15,474 nt of DNA from Candidatus Njordarchaeum guaymasense (GTDB lineage Archaea > Asgardarchaeota > Njordarchaeia > Njordarchaeales > Njordarchaeaceae), in NCBI GenBank assembly GCA_030587605.1, contig JAUQYT010000146.1, forward strand, positions 1 through 15,474, given 5' to 3'. Shown in pieces: positions 7,231 through 13,674 of the stretch. Each line of letters opens with the position of its first letter. Within the stretch, counting starts at the first letter, position 1. Position numbers and translations under genes: made by a program. The notes below the pieces were generated by a model. The model did no database searches and was not told where the DNA came from. It saw only the letters and a list, made by a program, of their open reading frames with translations.

Positions 7231-8646
7231 TTGACGACAAAGGTTTTACTGATCGGATCTGGAGGGAGAGAAGCAGCTATAGCGGAAAGTGTGGCTAAAA
7301 GTCCTGACTCAATACTCTACGTGATATCCGACAGAGTTAACCCTGGTATCTTGAAGCTATGTCGAGACAAAGGCAACTACAAAGTTGGAGAAAAAGGAGT
7401 AACAAGTAGGCCTCAATTGGTTGCTGATTATGCTGTTGAGAAGGGCATCGATATAGCAATTGTCGGACCTGAGGATCCCCTAGTTTCAGGGGTCTCGGAT
7501 ATCCTAAGAAATAAGAAAATCCCGTGTGTTGGTCCAGTCAGGAAATGTGCAATGCTAGAAGGAGACAAGAGTTTCTGTAGATACCTAATGAAAAAGTACC
7601 GCATCCCTTACTACCCAGAGAACAGCTCCTTCACAAGCCCAGCTGGAGCGTTTCGATACATAGACGAGATGACAGGAAAAGGAATTCCGATCGTGATAAA
7701 ACCTGGAGGACTCACAGGCGGAAAAGGCGTAAAGCTCTTAGGCGAACATCTCAAAGACGCTGAGGCAGCAAAAGCATATGCCGAATCGGTACTAAGAGAG
7801 AAACCAGGGGGAATTGATTCGGTTGTGGTTGAGGAGAAGATACTTCACCCGCTGGAGACAACCATACAGACTTTCACGGACGGTAAGAGCGTCATTCTCA
7901 CACCTTGCGTCCAGGACTACAAGCGAGCCTACGAAGGAGACAAAGGACCAAATACAGGAGGCATGGGCAGCTACAGTCTAAGCGATCACCTCATACCATT
8001 CATAAGCAGAAAAGAGTACGAAGACACGGCTGAGATGGTGAGAAAAATCAACAACGCCCTACTCAAGGAGACGGGAGAACGATACCAAGGATTCCTGTAC
8101 GCACAAATGATGAAAGGAATCAGCCCCGTGAAAAACAAGTTAACCACAGTACTCACGGAAGCAAACGTACGTCTCGGCGACTCCGAAGCCATGAACGTAC
8201 TACCGATAATGGACCATGATGACCCAGTAGAAATCTACTGGAGCATAGTAGACGGAACACTAAGCGCTAAGAAGGTGAAGTTTGAGCGCAACGCCACGGT
8301 CTGCAAGTACCTAGTACCAGAAGGATACCCAGATACACCCAAGGACAACCAAAAAGTCGAACTAGACGAAGCGGAAATCAAGAGCATAGGCGCAAGATAC
8401 TACTGGGCAAGTGTAAACATGACTGATGGAGACATCTTGACAACAAAATCGAGAGCAGTCGCAGTACTCGGCATATCAGAAAAGCTGGAGGAAGCAGAAG
8501 AAATAGCGGAAAAAGCATGCACATGCTTCAGAGGGCAACTGAGGCATAGAAGCGACGTTGGCAAGAAGACAACAGAAAGAATCCAAGACACCCAGACCAG
8601 ATGGAAAGCTATCCCCAAGAAAGGAATAGAAGAAGAATCTTCCTGA
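7231..8646 (+). CDS. purD: Phosphoribosylamine--glycine ligase (GAR synthetase)
   Basis: This 471-residue ATP-grasp enzyme condenses phosphoribosylamine, the unstable PurF product, with glycine. The N-terminal KVLLIGSGGREAA and VGPEDPLVSG (about 78-87) are PurD hallmarks. KPGGLTGGKGVKLLGEHL (157-174) forms the ATP-grasp lid, GPNTGGMGSYS (239-249) is strongly conserved, and LTEANVRLGDSE (308-319) supplies the metal site that reads ARFGDPE in bacteria. The only usable start is TTG at 7231, because a stop lies just upstream in frame. GAGGGAG at 7217-7223 has good spacing, while a second G-rich block (7225-7230) abuts the start. The tail beyond residue 430 is longer than in bacterial PurD and rich in Lys, Arg and Glu. 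A 106-base gap separates it from purF. Confidence 0.95.
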   Translation: MTTKVLLIGSGGREAAIAESVAKSPDSILYVISDRVNPGILKLCRDKGNYKVGEKGVTSRPQLVADYAVEKGIDIAIVGPEDPLVSGVSDILRNKKIPCVGPVRKCAMLEGDKSFCRYLMKKYRIPYYPENSSFTSPAGAFRYIDEMTGKGIPIVIKPGGLTGGKGVKLLGEHLKDAEAAKAYAESVLREKPGGIDSVVVEEKILHPLETTIQTFTDGKSVILTPCVQDYKRAYEGDKGPNTGGMGSYSLSDHLIPFISRKEYEDTAEMVRKINNALLKETGERYQGFLYAQMMKGISPVKNKLTTVLTEANVRLGDSEAMNVLPIMDHDDPVEIYWSIVDGTLSAKKVKFERNATVCKYLVPEGYPDTPKDNQKVELDEAEIKSIGARYYWASVNMTDGDILTTKSRAVAVLGISEKLEEAEEIAEKACTCFRGQLRHRSDVGKKTTERIQDTQTRWKAIPKKGIEEESS

Positions 8647-8706
8647 TCAGGCGCTCCACATTGCGCCACCCACCTGAATCGACTTATCACTCACTTCACT
8701 AGAGAA

Positions 8707-9720
8707 ATGATTGAAGTCATGGAGGAAAGGGATGCCAGCTTGTCTGAGAGCAAGAGAAGCCACGAGAAAGTTGAGGACACGTTCGCCGAGGCTTTTCCGG
8801 GACTATACCTAAGATTACTGATTACCGCGGAAAGGGGAACAACTCCCAAAGATAAGAGTGCCCCTAAGATAGAGTACGACGAGCTACGGCTAGCTGCATA
8901 CCGTTCGACGGCAACTCCTTCCGTTGTCGTAGGCAGAGTCGAAGCTGGAATAGAAAAGTGGCTTACAAAGAAGCAGACGCCTGACAAGCGCGAAGGAGTA
9001 GTAGTGCAACTCTGGGGAAGATTCGACGAAAACGAAAATGCGAATAGGCAGTTCGAACGATTCTACAAAGAAATGTCGATAAGAATCCGGCAGGATGTGC
9101 TGTCAGTTCCCACAACAAGGGTCTTTGGGCTAGCTAATACTAATGAAGGATCCAAAGAGAGAAGCATGGTGATCGACGCTGAGGAGCGAATAGGGAAGTG
9201 TGGGGGAGGTCACGAATGGTTCTCGAAGAAGGACGGCAATGAAGTCATAAACGTTCCATTGATGATGGGCTACGACTTTCAAATAGACCGATCCCTAGCG
9301 TGTGGCGTCGGGGTATCAGGCGCCAACATATGGTTGCTCTGTGACAGCATAGAAGGGGGAAGAAAAGCAGGAAGGAAAGCAATCGACGCCATAAAACGAG
9401 TTGAAGGCGTAATCACTCCCTTCTACACTTGCCCCTCAGGCTCCGCTGCCGAGGATTACCCTCCCATAGGTCCACCGACAAACTACCTTTACTGTCCAAC
9501 TCTAAGAGACAAACTGAAGGGGCGCTCCAAGGTTCCACGGGGAGTCAACTCTATCCCCGAAATAGTGGTAGATGGTGTCTCATTGACTGCTGTGAAGAAG
9601 GCAATGAAAGCTGGCATAGAGTCAGTTGTTGGAATGGATCAGGTAATCCAGGTTTCAGCTGGGAATTACGAGGGAAAACTCGGAAAATACAGGATATACC
9701 TAAGAGAATTGCTAAAGTGA
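8707..9720 (+). CDS. ftr: Divergent formylmethanofuran:tetrahydromethanopterin formyltransferase homologue (Ftr)
   Basis: Ftr moves a formyl group between formylmethanofuran and tetrahydromethanopterin, the second step of the archaeal CO2-to-methyl branch. The match to recalled Ftr sequences is clear at both ends. VEDTFAEAFPG and the following LITA near residues 22-41 correspond to IEDTFAEAFEAKMARVLITA of Methanopyrus, and QVSAGNYEGKLGKYRIYLREL near the C-terminus corresponds to KISAGNFGGKLGQYEIHLHDL. GAIDAIKxVEG, YCPTL and PEIVVDG are also shared in pattern. The protein has 337 residues against about 297, owing to a charged N-terminal extension of about 20 residues and an insertion near residues 44-58. 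No Shine-Dalgarno precedes the ATG at 8707, and an in-frame ATG at 8719 is an alternative. It is the last gene of the purine cluster, 60 bases after purD. It could serve the H4MPT pathway or be a subfunctionalised paralogue. Confidence 0.85.
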   Translation: MIEVMEERDASLSESKRSHEKVEDTFAEAFPGLYLRLLITAERGTTPKDKSAPKIEYDELRLAAYRSTATPSVVVGRVEAGIEKWLTKKQTPDKREGVVVQLWGRFDENENANRQFERFYKEMSIRIRQDVLSVPTTRVFGLANTNEGSKERSMVIDAEERIGKCGGGHEWFSKKDGNEVINVPLMMGYDFQIDRSLACGVGVSGANIWLLCDSIEGGRKAGRKAIDAIKRVEGVITPFYTCPSGSAAEDYPPIGPPTNYLYCPTLRDKLKGRSKVPRGVNSIPEIVVDGVSLTAVKKAMKAGIESVVGMDQVIQVSAGNYEGKLGKYRIYLRELLK

Positions 9721-9744
9721 TTTTTTCCTCGCATTTTCCTTATT
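9721..9744 (+). terminator. Poly-T terminator closing the purine-ftr cluster
   Basis: Immediately after the ftr TGA there are six T residues, then TCGCATTTTCCTTATT. Successive T tracts of this kind are the normal archaeal factor-independent stop signal. They mark ftr as the last gene of the transcription unit. Confidence 0.6.
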
Positions 9745-9774
9745 AGGTGATAAGTCAGAACCACATACTACTGA

Positions 9775-10074
9775 AGAGCGCGCGCTAAGATTGAACCCTT
9801 CGAGAAATGTGAACCCTCCTACGACGATCCCAGTGCGCCACTGGTTCAACTGGTGAGAAAATGCGTGGAACAAGCAAGGGGAAAAGAACCAACCCTATTG
9901 ATCGAGCCTGGAGCGACAGACGACAGGTTAATCAGAAACAAGCTGGAGATACCAACTGTTTGCTTCGGCCCAATGTCTGAAACAGCCCACTCGGCAAACG
10001 AGTACGTAATGAAGAAAGGCCTCACACTGTGTTTGAAGGCATATGCTCTAATCGCAATGAAGTTCTTGTCTTGA
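9775..10074 (+). pseudogene. 3' remnant of an M20-family peptidase/deacylase gene
   Basis: Reading from 9775 gives about 99 residues, including KIEPFEKCEPSYDDPSAPLV, then EPTLLIEPGATDDRLIR, PTVCFGP and AHSANEYV. These are the conserved C-terminal signatures of the M20 metallopeptidase family (DapE, ArgE and relatives): the GATDxRxxR block, the IPTVxxGP strand and the metal-binding His of xAHxxNEyV. The N-terminal catalytic domain with the first metal ligands and the dimerisation domain are missing, and a TGA stop blocks the frame at 9772-9774. A GTG at 9853 could start a 73-residue product, but conserved sequence continues upstream of it, so degradation is more likely than a short gene. A full gene would need about 400 codons, and ftr occupies the space. 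The specific substrate cannot be inferred. Confidence 0.7.
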
Positions 10075-10136
10075 ATATCCTGTCGTCAGTCAACTTAGAT
10101 TCAGCGACCCCTGTCCATTTACCTCCCCTTTTGAAT

Positions 10137-10400
10137 CTAGGTATTAAGGCCGCCGTTAAGCATGTTCCACACTGCTGGTGCAAAAGTGTCTCTGAAAAAG
10201 TTGAAGCCCGCGACCCAATCTAAGCAAACTGCAAGAAGGAATCCATAAACAACAAGCTTGGCAATGTACACAGCCGTAAATCTGAGGGTAACGGCACGGT
10301 ACAAAACGACGACAATCTCACCAAACATGACGATAGCACCGACGCCGAACATAGCATCCAGAACAGGCTTCAAAGGCTCCGGAATAATGACACTAGACAT
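10137..10400 (-). CDS. Small membrane protein of unknown function
   Basis: The product would be 87 residues with two hydrophobic helices, roughly residues 16-35 (MFGVGAIVMFGEIVVVLY) and 44-63 (VYIAKLVVYGFLLAVCLDWV), separated by a short Arg-containing loop. The ATG (10398-10400) is preceded by GGCAGGTG about 10 bases upstream. A TATA-like palindrome at 10478-10491 would give a leader of roughly 55 bases. I recognise no family. The hydrophobic pattern, ribosome site and promoter together argue for a real gene, but length alone does not. It converges on the M20 remnant. Confidence 0.5.
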   Translation of the reverse strand: MSSVIIPEPLKPVLDAMFGVGAIVMFGEIVVVLYRAVTLRFTAVYIAKLVVYGFLLAVCLDWVAGFNFFRDTFAPAVWNMLNGGLNT

Positions 10401-10673
10401 AATGAAATCACACCTGCCAACCTCAACTAACTGCCAGGCAGATCAACGGGTTAGTGGTCAACGAACAGTCCAACGCAGAGTATAAATACTCCACAACATC
10501 CTAAATGGAGGAATGAATTTCCTCTCAATCATGAATCCAGCAAAGAACAGGAGCACGCTGCCACACAACAGTGTAACAATCGGAATCGACAACGGTTGCG
10601 TATTGACAAGGACTTTCTAGGAATACGGATATGGCTTTCGATCGAGGTCTCAGACGCTTACTGGTGACAAAGA
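10401..10673. other. Divergent intergenic region between small membrane protein and MFS gene
   Basis: This 273-base stretch holds the palindromic TATA at 10478-10491. On the plus strand a 35-codon frame runs from ATG at 10513 to TAG at 10620, starting close to where a transcript from that TATA would begin, so a leaderless small peptide is conceivable. Its sequence shows no features, and GGAGG abuts the ATG too closely for a normal ribosome site. I see nothing else in the region. Confidence 0.35.
10478..10491. promoter_or_regulatory. Palindromic, possibly bidirectional TATA element
   Basis: GAGTATAAATACTC is a perfect inverted repeat (6-base arms around AA) containing a TATA core readable on both strands. 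It lies between the minus-strand small membrane gene (ATG at 10400) and the plus-strand MFS gene (ATG at 10674). Spacing suits transcription in both directions. Confidence 0.45.
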
Positions 10674-11870
10674 ATGGTATCGCTTATTTGGCGAGTAAAT
10701 ATCGCGAGTATGTTATTCTTTACTCTGGTTCAACTTGTCGTCCCACTTATACCGCAGTATGCTACGACGATAACTAGCGACCCCTTTCTGATCGGTTTTG
10801 CAGTCGCGAGCATATCCCTTACAGCCATCCTTCTCAGGCCACTCTCAGGGGTGATCAGCGACAAGTGGTCGAGATCAATACTAATGATATTGGGGCTGAT
10901 TTTTGCGTCGGCAGCCTATTTTATCCTCCTATTGTCTGACGACGTACTTCACATAGTGATTGCGAGGCTGATAGAAGGGGCTGGCGTCGCTTCATTCATT
11001 CCATCCTCAATAGCTAGTGCAGTCGATCAAGCCCCTGAGGGAAAACTTGGGACGACGCTAGGATGGCGGAGTATGATGATCGGGATTGGCTTCATAATCG
11101 GTCCAGCCGCCGGCGGAATCTTGGCATATGTTTTTAGTTATGGAACTGATGCTAAGACAGGCTTTAAAACTACTTTTGGCTTAACATCTATACTTCTGCT
11201 CTTCCTCATTCCACTCGTGATATTTGGAGGACCTAAGCGGCATTCATCCCATAGTGTTCTTCGGTCTCATGGTCTTAGGGAAAGAGGTTTCATCATCTCC
11301 CTCTCTGCCCTCATAGTGTATTCACTGGCCTGGATGGGCATGCTCACTTTCCTTTCCTCCTATCTGACACAACTCGGCTACACTTCCATCGAAATAGCTC
11401 TATTCCTAATCATCCAGGCAATCTTCAGTCTCACTCTCAGAATCTTCGCTGGGAAAGCTGCTGACAAACGCCCCGAGATGATGACCTACCTAGGACTACT
11501 GGTCATATCGCTGGCTTTACTCGTCGTTTATCTGACCCAACTTCCACCATACGTGTACATAGCAGCGCCAATCTTTGGAATCGGTTCAGGAACCTACATA
11601 CCCGGATCCCAGACGATGGCTTTAATGAAAGCCCCGACAGACAGCAGAGGATTTCTCTCCAGTGTATACACAATGGGCATGGATATTGGGAACCTAATTG
11701 GACCAGTCATTTTCGGTCTGATCATACAATTCACTGGTAGTTATCAGGATGTATTTGCTCTAGCGCCAGCGCTCGCATTCACGGCAGCCATGGTCGTATT
11801 CATACCCACATGGGCGTATCGTCGGAAGGCTGATAAGGTAAGCGCCCTAGATCATTCATCAGATCGCTGA
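10674..11870 (+). CDS. Major facilitator superfamily transporter (DHA1-like)
   Basis: This 398-residue integral membrane protein has about twelve hydrophobic helices, the usual MFS size. The loop between helices 2 and 3 carries an MFS motif A variant, GVISDKWSRSILMILG (about residues 59-74), and the C-terminal half has the related GKAADKRPEMMTYLG (about 259-273). RLIEGAGVASFIPSS and GWRSMMIGIGFIIGPAAGG resemble helices 4 and 5 of drug/solute antiporters, hence the DHA1 suggestion. The central cytoplasmic loop is rich in His and Arg. The substrate cannot be deduced. GGTGA (10663-10667) is correctly spaced before the ATG. It lies upstream of the two ChrB-like genes on the same strand, but 195 bases separate them and chrB has its own TATA-like box, so a shared role in metal or oxyanion resistance is only a suggestion. 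Confidence 0.9.
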   Translation: MVSLIWRVNIASMLFFTLVQLVVPLIPQYATTITSDPFLIGFAVASISLTAILLRPLSGVISDKWSRSILMILGLIFASAAYFILLLSDDVLHIVIARLIEGAGVASFIPSSIASAVDQAPEGKLGTTLGWRSMMIGIGFIIGPAAGGILAYVFSYGTDAKTGFKTTFGLTSILLLFLIPLVIFGGPKRHSSHSVLRSHGLRERGFIISLSALIVYSLAWMGMLTFLSSYLTQLGYTSIEIALFLIIQAIFSLTLRIFAGKAADKRPEMMTYLGLLVISLALLVVYLTQLPPYVYIAAPIFGIGSGTYIPGSQTMALMKAPTDSRGFLSSVYTMGMDIGNLIGPVIFGLIIQFTGSYQDVFALAPALAFTAAMVVFIPTWAYRRKADKVSALDHSSDR

Positions 11871-11905
11871 TACGTGCATTTGATGATGAGCCGCGTCGAG
11901 AAACG

Positions 11906-11954
11906 CCAACCTAGTTGGTACCCGCCTGTCTCCCTTCGCAATCTTGGGGAAGGG
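11906..11954 (+). terminator. Two adjacent hairpins after the MFS gene
   Basis: CCAAC-CTA-GTTGG (11906-11918) and CCCTTC (11932-11937) pairing with GAAGGG (11949-11954) form two compact stems within 50 bases. No T run follows, so this is not a standard archaeal terminator. It may stabilise the 3' end of the MFS mRNA or be part of a small RNA. Confidence 0.35.
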
Positions 11955-12023
11955 GTAGCAATACAACTAACTGTCAGGAACCTCACGTTTCCACTGTAGG
12001 AGAATGAGTCCACTTCACACTGC

Positions 12024-12059
12024 TAATATAGGGTCATTCGTATCCGTTCAGGTAGGTGA
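12024..12059 (+). promoter_or_regulatory. TATA-like box and ribosome site before the first chrB-like gene
   Basis: TAATATA at about 12024-12030 could start a short transcript near 12050. AGGTGA at 12054-12059 is an excellent Shine-Dalgarno, 6 bases before the GTG start at 12066. This supports that start and suggests separate transcription from the MFS gene. Confidence 0.45.
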
Positions 12060-12065
12060 AATACC

Positions 12066-12569
12066 GTGAAATGGGTAACAAGAGAGCATGTGCATGTGGA
12101 TAGAACTGCTTGCCCTTGGCTGATTAAACGTTACATAGATCAAAAAGCAGAGTTCCTCTTTGTTCCAGTTGAGAAAATCGAAGTTGTTGTCAAGAAGGAG
12201 AATGCTATTCCCTACGATGCGCCCAGCGTGGAACTTGGTCACCACGGGGAGAAGTGTAGCTTTGACGCGATCGTTGAGAAATACAAGATTAGTGACCCTG
12301 TGATTCTGGAACTCGCAAAGATTGTACGCGCAGCAGATACTGACAAACCAGAAGTCGCGCCCGAAGGATCGGGTCTGAGCGCAATAATGACAGGTATATC
12401 CATACCAGCAAGTGACGATTTTGAGGCAATAGAAAATGCAGCGCCTGTCTACGACGCGCTATACAACTACTGCAAAGTGAGGATCATTCGCGAAAAGCAC
12501 AGGAACGAAATCATTAAAATGGACAAGAAGCAAACAAGGGAGTTCCTAAAGAAGAAGTTCAAAGAGTAG
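12066..12569 (+). CDS. ChrB-like (chromate resistance regulator C-terminal domain) protein
   Basis: The 167-residue product corresponds to the C-terminal domain of ChrB, a protein linked to chromate resistance in bacteria and also found alone in archaea. Recognisable blocks are MKWVTREHVHVDRTACPWLIKRYID at the N-terminus, VELGHHGEKCSFDAIVEKY (about 57-75), KIVRAADTDKPEVAPEGSGL and a final AAPVYDALYNYC. The clustered His, Cys and Asp residues in HVDRTAC, GHHGEKC and RAADTD look like a metal or substrate site. ChrB has been described as a chromium sensor; whether this archaeal protein binds chromate is unknown. The GTG start is fixed by a strong ribosome site. A second member of the family follows 29-41 bases downstream, so the two form a tandem pair. 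Confidence 0.82.
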   Translation: MKWVTREHVHVDRTACPWLIKRYIDQKAEFLFVPVEKIEVVVKKENAIPYDAPSVELGHHGEKCSFDAIVEKYKISDPVILELAKIVRAADTDKPEVAPEGSGLSAIMTGISIPASDDFEAIENAAPVYDALYNYCKVRIIREKHRNEIIKMDKKQTREFLKKKFKE

Positions 12570-12610
12570 CAGCCCTTATTCCCCATGTTCTTTGGGAGAT
12601 GATTCTCACA

Positions 12611-13045
12611 ATGTTATGGGTAACGAGAAACAAGCCTCATGTTGACCGTTGCGCGTCAGCATGGCTTATCAAGAGATTCGTTGACAAGGAAGCCAAGTTC
12701 GAATTCATTTCCAAGGAAGATCCGATCCCCAAGGGTGCAATTGCTTTCACATTACCAACCGCACAATTCAGGCCAATCGAAGGAAGGAAAACGACATACG
12801 ACATTTTGATGGAGAGATACCACGTCCAAGATCCAATCGCTGAGAGAATCGGTGAATTCATCCACGACTATGAGGTCGACGCCGAAGAGAACCCAAACCG
12901 AACGAAGCTGAAAGAAACACTTGGGTTATGCTATGTTCTAAAAAGTCTCGAGAAAATGTCAAAAACTGACAATGAAACCATTGAGAAGGCCTTGATAGTC
13001 TTGGATGCTTTCTACGCCGCGCTAGAAGAAACGGCACATCCATAG
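12611..13045 (+). CDS. Second ChrB-like protein, divergent paralogue
   Basis: The product of 144 residues opens with MLWVTRNKPHVDRCASAWLIKRFVD, aligning without gaps to the start of the previous gene, and continues with a shorter version of the domain ending in ALIVLDAFYAAL. I prefer the ATG at 12611 over the ATG at 12599. It matches the first copy's start, and GGGAG at 12594-12598 has room for spacing only to the later codon. The block that reads GHHGEKCSFD in the first copy is FRPIEGRKTTYD here, and RAADTD is HDYEVD, so most of the putative metal ligands are missing. It may have lost catalysis or binding and act as a partner subunit, or it may belong to a sister family. T5 follows the stop. 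Confidence 0.78.
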   Translation: MLWVTRNKPHVDRCASAWLIKRFVDKEAKFEFISKEDPIPKGAIAFTLPTAQFRPIEGRKTTYDILMERYHVQDPIAERIGEFIHDYEVDAEENPNRTKLKETLGLCYVLKSLEKMSKTDNETIEKALIVLDAFYAALEETAHP

Positions 13046-13068
13046 TTGATTTTTATGAGAGCCTTAAC

Positions 13069-13080
13069 CATTCTAGAATG
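13069..13080. repeat. 12-base palindrome at the dsrE-like stop codon
   Basis: CATTCTAGAATG is a perfect palindrome spanning the minus-strand TAG stop. Flanking TAAC and GTTA also pair. It lies between convergent genes next to GATTTTTATG, so it may contribute to termination on both strands. Confidence 0.3.
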
Positions 13081-13441
13081 TTATTACCTTGTCGCTTTCC
13101 AAAGACCACTTGACAAGGTCGCTCATAGTGGCCATCCCTACTCCGTGTACTGTCTCAGCAGGTGACACTCCTCTAGCTTTACAACAGGGAGTGCACATTT
13201 TGACTTCGATTCCTTCTTTGATTGCTTCCTCTAGTAAGTCTGCGATGTTTGGAAATCCACTTGACGTCTGACCTTTCTTGGCGACAAAGACGCCATCTTG
13301 AACAAGAAACATTCTGACCTTATGTCCCTCCAGCGCCGCTGTTAATGCAAATCTGAGAGCCGTATATGCATGTTCTCTCCCATAAGGTGCTTCCATGACG
13401 ACAACAGTAAACACAGCCAAGTCCATGCCTCCTTTCCACAA
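13073..13441 (-). CDS. DsrE/DsrF-like family protein
   Basis: About 115-122 residues with the DsrE fold pattern: a hydrophobic first strand ending in APYGREHAYTALRFALTAALEGHKV, then the strand VRMFLVQDGV, a helix NIADLLEEAIKEGIEVKM, and the conserved CTPCCKARGV with two or three candidate reactive cysteines. DsrE-like proteins carry persulfide sulfur in relay systems such as DsrEFH/TusBCD; many archaeal members have no assigned partner. The start is uncertain. A TTG at 13441 gives 122 residues. AAGGAGG sits one base before the ATG at 13426. A TTG at 13420 is 7 bases after that same AAGGAGG and gives a protein starting at the first beta strand, so it is the best-spaced choice. The gene converges on the second chrB-like gene, with 27 bases between stops. 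Confidence 0.82.
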   Translation of the reverse strand: MWKGGMDLAVFTVVVMEAPYGREHAYTALRFALTAALEGHKVRMFLVQDGVFVAKKGQTSSGFPNIADLLEEAIKEGIEVKMCTPCCKARGVSPAETVHGVGMATMSDLVKWSLESDKVITF

Positions 13442-13500
13442 TCAAAGTATGAGCTGAGTAACCTAATGTCCAACTGCTTATTAATCTGTTTAATACTAGA

Positions 13501-13525
13501 ATTAGATAATCTAATATTTAAAAAG
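13501..13525 (-). promoter_or_regulatory. Promoter/operator of the dsrE-like gene
   Basis: On the minus strand, CTTTTTAAATATTAG (about 13514-13528 read in reverse) is a TATA-like element lying 75-100 bases before the start codon. It abuts a perfect 15-base palindrome, ATTAGAT-A-ATCTAAT (13501-13515), well placed for a repressor that blocks initiation. Confidence 0.45.
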
Positions 13526-13601
13526 GCGGATCGAAAGAAGCTCCAGACCTGTATTGTGACCTGGTCCCAGAGTGAAAATCGGTCATATTGAAGGTAAAGT
13601 C

Positions 13602-13608
13602 ATATATC
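13602..13608 (+). promoter_or_regulatory. TATA-like box before the GTPase gene
   Basis: ATATATC at 13602-13608 would put transcription start near 13628. That coincides with the left arm of the inverted repeat at 13627-13656. Confidence 0.4.
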
Positions 13609-13626
13609 GAATGTTAACTCATGTTT

Positions 13627-13656
13627 AGTAACAACGCAGTGGGGACTGTTGTTACT
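13627..13656 (+). promoter_or_regulatory. Strong inverted repeat just upstream of the GTPase ribosome site
   Basis: AGTAACAAC (13627-13635) and GTTGTTACT (13648-13656) are exact reverse complements. Inside them AGT and ACT can also pair around a GGGG loop, with a two-base GC bulge, for about 12 base pairs in 30 bases. The ribosome site GGGAGATGA begins only 3 bases later, so the element could act as an mRNA hairpin controlling translation or as a DNA operator. Confidence 0.55.
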
Positions 13657-13674
13657 TAGGGAGATGAACTTAAA

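Noticed and set aside
8650..8667. GGCGC/GCGCC hairpin between purD and ftr as a terminator
   Set aside because: The stem is only 5 base pairs with no T tract, and ftr follows after 60 bases; read-through is more likely.
10513..10620. 35-codon frame near the palindromic TATA
   Set aside because: No protein features and GGAGG touching the ATG; mentioned only within the intergenic entry.
11881..11930. C/D box guide RNA suggested by ATGATGA
   Set aside because: No CTGA box D at a suitable distance and no C'/D' boxes.
11881..11970. Possible tRNA, because CCTAGTTGGTA resembles a D loop
   Set aside because: No T-loop GGTTCAAATC equivalent, no anticodon arm with proper spacing and no acceptor stem.
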